Below, piece after piece: positions 60,252 to 64,000 of a stretch of 64,000 bases of DNA. The DNA is from Alopecurus myosuroides. Lineage: Eukaryota > Streptophyta > Magnoliopsida > Poales > Poaceae. The stretch's first letter is position 1, and the number at the start of each line of letters is the position of its first letter. Under the pieces are notes generated by a model that was given only the letters and a program-made list of their open reading frames with translations, was not told where the DNA came from and did no database searches. Location: the NCBI GenBank assembly GCA_028641055.1, contig CM054059.1, forward strand, positions 433,260,332 through 433,324,331. Reading direction: 5' to 3'. Position numbers and translations under genes: made by a program.

Positions 60252-60732
60252 TGATGGGGGGATAATAACCCGGTAGGCCAACTCCAAGGCGTAACCCGGC
60301 CCAAGGAACACGGTGCGTAATCTGGTTAAGGATAATGAAGCTTCTGGAAGGCCCAAAGTTTGTAGGCCTCGTAACCCGGATTGTGGGTTACGGTAAGGAA
60401 AGTTAGGTTTTATAAGCGGTGTCCGGATAGGATTCAAGCTGCGCCTGGGAGAATAGGGCCGAGGGGGTACGGGCGCTTTATAAACCGACCCCTAGGTCTA
60501 GTTTAGACAGAGATCTAAGAACCCTAGCAATATCGCTTGATATCGAGCATCTAGTGTAACCCTAGAGTTGAGTTGTTATATCGAGATCGGAGACTCGGCG
60601 ACTTTGATTGCCGGCTACCAGATCGAGTTACATCATGTTTTCCTCTGAGCTAAACCCTCTCCCAAACGCCTGTGTCGTCTTGCCCCAAGATCAGTTACCT
60701 CCGGTAACGTCTGCCGTGATTATCCCACGACA
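60252..60732 (+). repeat. 5' LTR of A2
   Basis: 481 bp, TGATGGGGGGATAATAAC to TTATCCCACGACA. A TATA box (TTTATAAA) lies at about 60477-60484. Confidence 0.85.
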
Positions 60733-60734
60733 GT

Positions 60735-60751
60735 TGGCGCCCACCGTGGGG
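60735..60751 (+). other. Primer-binding site of A2
   Basis: TGGCGCCCACCGTGGGG, two bases after the LTR, matching the priming site of Tat-type elements. Confidence 0.75.
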
Positions 60752-60796
60752 CCTGCGTCCAAAGGTGTTTACATCACGGGAGAAGCTCGGAAGAAC

Positions 60797-63700
60797 ATGG
60801 AGAATCTTGTCGTCGGCGAGATCTACATCGACCACAAAGGAGAAAAGACGGTGGACGATTCCGGCTGGGGGCCAGAATCGGATCACCTCGAGTCCGGATC
60901 TACGGTGACGATCGGCCGGATTAACATCTTCATCGGTATGGTACGTACGCCTGATTTAAAGGGACAATATCATGTGCATACTACAGGAACTTCTAGCAGG
61001 AACAAAGAGACATTAAAGCAAACAGTAAACTCGATCTCTTCGGCTACGCCGGGATACCTCAGATGGGCGGAGCAAGAGGTAACGTGGAGCAGAAGAGATC
61101 ACCCGGAAAGAGTAGAGCGTCCAGGAGTCTTGGCATTGGTGGTTGCTCCACAGGTTAATGGTTATGAACTGAAAAGGGTCCTGATGGACGGCGGAAGTAG
61201 CATCAACATCCTTTATTGGGAAACCTTCTTACGCATGAGTCTCAAAGAGTCCCAGTTACAGAAAATTTCGACAATCTTTCATGGGATCGTGCCAGGTCAC
61301 TCGGCGAGCCCCGAGGGAAAGATCACCTTGGAGGTTGCTTTCGGAGAATCGACGGATAATTATCGAGTTGAGTGGCTCACGTTCGAGGTGGTCAAATTGC
61401 GCAGTCCTTATCACGCGCTGTTTGGAAGACCGGCTTATGCCAAATTCATGGCTAGGCCGTGCTATGTGTATTTGCAGCTAAAGATCCCGGGTCCTAAACG
61501 GACCATCACCATACATGGGAACCGGGATATAGCGGCTGAGTGTGACGAAGGAGATTCAGTTATGGCCGAGCAAGCATGCAGAAAGGAAGAACTCGAATAT
61601 TACCGGTCTCAAGTAAATCCGGATGATAGAACAGCCTTGAAAAAGCCGAATACTGAGGATGAGAGAGCAAAATTCAAGGCAGCACAAGACACCAAGAAGA
61701 TAGATTTTGTCGAAGGTGATTCCACTAAGCAATTTACCATAGGGTCTAATTTGGGAAAAGAGCAGGAGAAGGCACTTGTGGAGTTTATTCGTTCAAATGC
61801 AGACGTGTTCGCCTGGACACCTAGCGACATGTCGGGTATCCCTACAGAGCTGGCCGAGCACAGTTTACATGTGGATCCCAAGTCCAGGCCCGTGAAGCAG
61901 GGTTTGAGGAAAATGAATGAGGAAAGAAGGAAGGCTATAGGCGAAGAGATCGCTCGGCTATTGGCAGCCGGCTTTATCATGGAAGTATTTCACCCGGATT
62001 GGTTGGCAAACCCGGTTCTGGTGATGAAAAAGACCAATGAGTGGAGGATGTGCATTGATTTTACGAGTCTCAACAAACATTGCCCAAAGGATCTGTTCGC
62101 GCTACCAAGGATAGATCAGATTATAGACGCAGTAGCTGGAAGCGATCTATTATGCTTCCTGGACGCATATTCCAGGTATCATCAGATTAAGCTCAAGAGG
62201 GAGGATTGGGAGAAAACATCATTCATAACCCCTTTTGGGGCCTTCTGTTATAAAACTATGACGTTTGGATTGAAGAACGCTGGTGCAACTTACCAACGGT
62301 GTATTCAAAAGTGCTTCGAGGACCAAATTGGACGCAACGTCCATGCCTATGTGGATGATGTGGTCATCAAGACCAGGAAGGCGGAGACATTTATCAATGA
62401 TCTAAAGGAGACGTTCAAAAATTTGAGGAGATATCAGATGAAGCTTAACCCGACAAAGTGCGTGTTCGGAGTTCCAGCCGGGAAATTACTCGGCTTTATC
62501 GTTTCCGAGAGAGGGATCGAGGCAAACCCGGACAAAATCAAGGCCATCCAGAGTCTGAAAAAGCCGGAAAATTTGAAGCATGTTCAAAAGCTCACGGGCT
62601 GCGTAGCAGCCTTGAGCCGATTCATATCCAGGCTCGGAGAAAAAGCAATGCCCTTGTACCGGCTCTTGAGGAAATCAGATAAACTCGTATGGGATCAAGA
62701 GGCGGATGAGGCGTTTGAAGCACTAAAGAAGCAGTTATCTGAAGCACCAGTACTAGCGGCTCCGGGTCCTAAAGAACCTATGTTGCTATACGTGGCAGCT
62801 GGCCCCCGAGCCGTCAGCGCAGTAGTTGTTGTGGAGCGCAAAGAGGATGGGAAGGGTTACCCGGTTCAGAGACTGGTTTATTACGTCAGCGAGGTATTAT
62901 CAGAAGCAAAGCAGCGCTATCCACATTGGCAAAAGTTGGTGTTCGGGGTCTTTATGGCTAGCCGGAAATTGAAGCCGTATTTCCAAGAACACCCCATAAC
63001 AGTGGTTAGTTCAATACCAATGTCGGATATCATCAGAAACTCGGACGCGACGGGAAGAATAGCCAAGTGGGCGATAGAGATGGGGGATTATCACATCAAC
63101 TACGAACCCTGGTCAGCAATCAAATCTCAAGCTTTAATTGATTTCGTTAACGACTGGACACATACAGGCATGACTACGACGGTTCCAAATTCCGAATCAT
63201 GGATCATGCACTTCGATGGATCTAAGCAATACGAGGGATCAGGAGCTGGGGTGGTGCTAACGTCACCCAAAGGAGATAAATTGAGTTACGTACTACAAAT
63301 TCACTTTGACTGTTCCAACAACGTGGCCGAGTGTGAGGCCCTATTGCACGGCTTAAGGGCAGCCAAGGAGATGAACGTCAAGAGGATACGGTGTTTCGGA
63401 GATTCGGACCTTGTGGTACAGCAGGTGTCAGGAACTTGGGATAGAAAGGACGCAACTATGGCAGCATACCGCGGGGAAGTTGATAGGGTTGCAGGATGTT
63501 TTTCCGGGTATGAGGTGGAGCATATAGACAGAAGAAAGAATGAGGCAGCCGACGCACTCGCTAGACTCGGCTCGCGCAGAGAGCCGGTTCCACCTAACGT
63601 TTTCCTGGATGAATTATGGCGACCATCAGTTAAAACCGAGTCAGAGGAGGAATTGGCAAATCAAGACCCGGATTCAGGACTTGTGGCCACTGTACGTACT

Positions 63701-64000
63701 ATTCCCGAATGGACAGAACCGTTTTTGGCCTACCTATCGCGAGGCGAGTTACCACAGCAGGAGGTATTAGCAAGGCAAATTTTGAGGCGAGCAAAGGGAT
63801 ATTCTATCATCAATGGGGAATTATATAAGAGAAGCGCAGCAGGGGTCTTTTTGCGCTGCGTAGCGCCAGAAGAAGGCCGACAGATTCTCAAGGAAATCCA
63901 CGAAGGCGACTGTGGACATCATGCGTCCACAAGATCTCTCGTGGCCAAAGCTTATCGACACGGGTTTTTCTGGCTCACGGCTCTAGCAGACGCGGAACGA
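60797..64000 (+). CDS. A2 pol polyprotein: protease, RT, RNase H, second RNase H, integrase N-terminus (open to window end)
   Basis: From ATG 60797 the frame is open for 1068 codons with no stop before the window ends. Residues 1-55 look like a gag N-terminal leader (MENLVVGEIYID). By about residue 90 the Tat pre-protease segment starts (YLRWAEQEVTWSRRDHP), so gag proper is deleted. The protease motif DGGSS is at residue 131. RT runs from about 400 to 600 with AYVDDVVIKT (YVDD at 518) and CVFGVPAGKLLGFIVS. The first RNase H lies about 660-760. The second RNase H has Asp 807 in HFDGSK, then NNVAECEALL, GDSDLVVQQ and NEAADALARLG. The integrase H-H-C-C finger begins at 1035 (HEGDCGHH) and is cut by the window edge. 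All catalytic residues checked are present. It would supply enzymes but needs Gag in trans. Confidence 0.85.
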   Translation, partial: MENLVVGEIYIDHKGEKTVDDSGWGPESDHLESGSTVTIGRINIFIGMVRTPDLKGQYHVHTTGTSSRNKETLKQTVNSISSATPGYLRWAEQEVTWSRRDHPERVERPGVLALVVAPQVNGYELKRVLMDGGSSINILYWETFLRMSLKESQLQKISTIFHGIVPGHSASPEGKITLEVAFGESTDNYRVEWLTFEVVKLRSPYHALFGRPAYAKFMARPCYVYLQLKIPGPKRTITIHGNRDIAAECDEGDSVMAEQACRKEELEYYRSQVNPDDRTALKKPNTEDERAKFKAAQDTKKIDFVEGDSTKQFTIGSNLGKEQEKALVEFIRSNADVFAWTPSDMSGIPTELAEHSLHVDPKSRPVKQGLRKMNEERRKAIGEEIARLLAAGFIMEVFHPDWLANPVLVMKKTNEWRMCIDFTSLNKHCPKDLFALPRIDQIIDAVAGSDLLCFLDAYSRYHQIKLKREDWEKTSFITPFGAFCYKTMTFGLKNAGATYQRCIQKCFEDQIGRNVHAYVDDVVIKTRKAETFINDLKETFKNLRRYQMKLNPTKCVFGVPAGKLLGFIVSERGIEANPDKIKAIQSLKKPENLKHVQKLTGCVAALSRFISRLGEKAMPLYRLLRKSDKLVWDQEADEAFEALKKQLSEAPVLAAPGPKEPMLLYVAAGPRAVSAVVVVERKEDGKGYPVQRLVYYVSEVLSEAKQRYPHWQKLVFGVFMASRKLKPYFQEHPITVVSSIPMSDIIRNSDATGRIAKWAIEMGDYHINYEPWSAIKSQALIDFVNDWTHTGMTTTVPNSESWIMHFDGSKQYEGSGAGVVLTSPKGDKLSYVLQIHFDCSNNVAECEALLHGLRAAKEMNVKRIRCFGDSDLVVQQVSGTWDRKDATMAAYRGEVDRVAGCFSGYEVEHIDRRKNEAADALARLGSRREPVPPNVFLDELWRPSVKTESEEELANQDPDSGLVATVRTIPEWTEPFLAYLSRGELPQQEVLARQILRRAKGYSIINGELYKRSAAGVFLRCVAPEEGRQILKEIHEGDCGHHASTRSLVAKAYRHGFFWLTALADAER

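Larger units (their letters stand above)
60252..64000 (+). mobile_element. Element A2: 5' part of a Tat/Retand-type Gypsy lacking gag
   Basis: 5' LTR, primer-binding site and a continuous pol frame running off the window. It inserted into C; the left target duplicate would be CTTAT (60247-60251). Its LTR is related to that of A1, with the same orientation. No gag core is present between leader and protease. Confidence 0.85.

Noticed and set aside
1..64000. CRISPR arrays, operons, prophage or other bacterial features
   Set aside because: Plant retrotransposon content throughout; no direct-repeat/spacer array and no bacterial gene organisation.

Overview
The window is intergenic DNA of a large plant genome, almost certainly a grass. 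A Triticeae genome (wheat, Aegilops or barley relatives) is the best guess, because the BARE/Angela-like Copia element, the very long non-coding LTRs and the deep nesting are typical there. No host gene, rRNA or intact tRNA gene is visible. Practically every base can be assigned to LTR retrotransposons inserted into one another.

The stack was reconstructed from LTR ends and 5-bp target duplications. The oldest layer is element C, a minus-strand Tat/Retand-type Gypsy of which 59063-60251 remains here. Element B (minus strand, same lineage) inserted into C. B's 5' LTR is 58185-59062, its left LTR is off-window, and its body is split into 4944-12916, 21337-23358, 27825-30632 and 58065-58184. Within B lie: Copia D (12917-21336, target CGCCA); solo LTR E (23359-27824, target CTCGG); the decayed Tekay/Del-like Gypsy F (30633-58064, target TCGAA); and LTR fragment H (4158-4943). 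The 3' LTR of F was hit by G (41155-57642, target GTTGT), a three-LTR, two-interior tandem array of a non-coding large retrotransposon derivative. H was hit by A1 (1-4157, the 3' end of a Tat element). A2 (60252 to the end, a relative of A1) inserted into C.

Genes: A2 has a long uninterrupted protease-RT-RNase H-second RNase H-integrase frame but no gag. B has gag, pol and integrase with several stops and altered catalytic residues, and on the opposite strand a spliced extra gene (5192-10325) with a 'putative gypsy type transposon' domain. A1 carries the equivalent antisense spliced gene (about 1-2538) with its own TATA box. D, F and G lack usable coding sequence and would need proteins in trans.

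Most notable: (i) the middle LTR of G is a left/right chimera whose crossover can be placed within about 25 bp; (ii) the long LTRs of E, G and H share a tRNA-like A-box/B-box/T-run unit (seen in E and G), hairpins with compensatory changes, and short acidic reading frames placed like exons; (iii) the core of those LTRs is shared with the otherwise different LTRs of F. Sequence comparisons are by eye, so counts are approximate.
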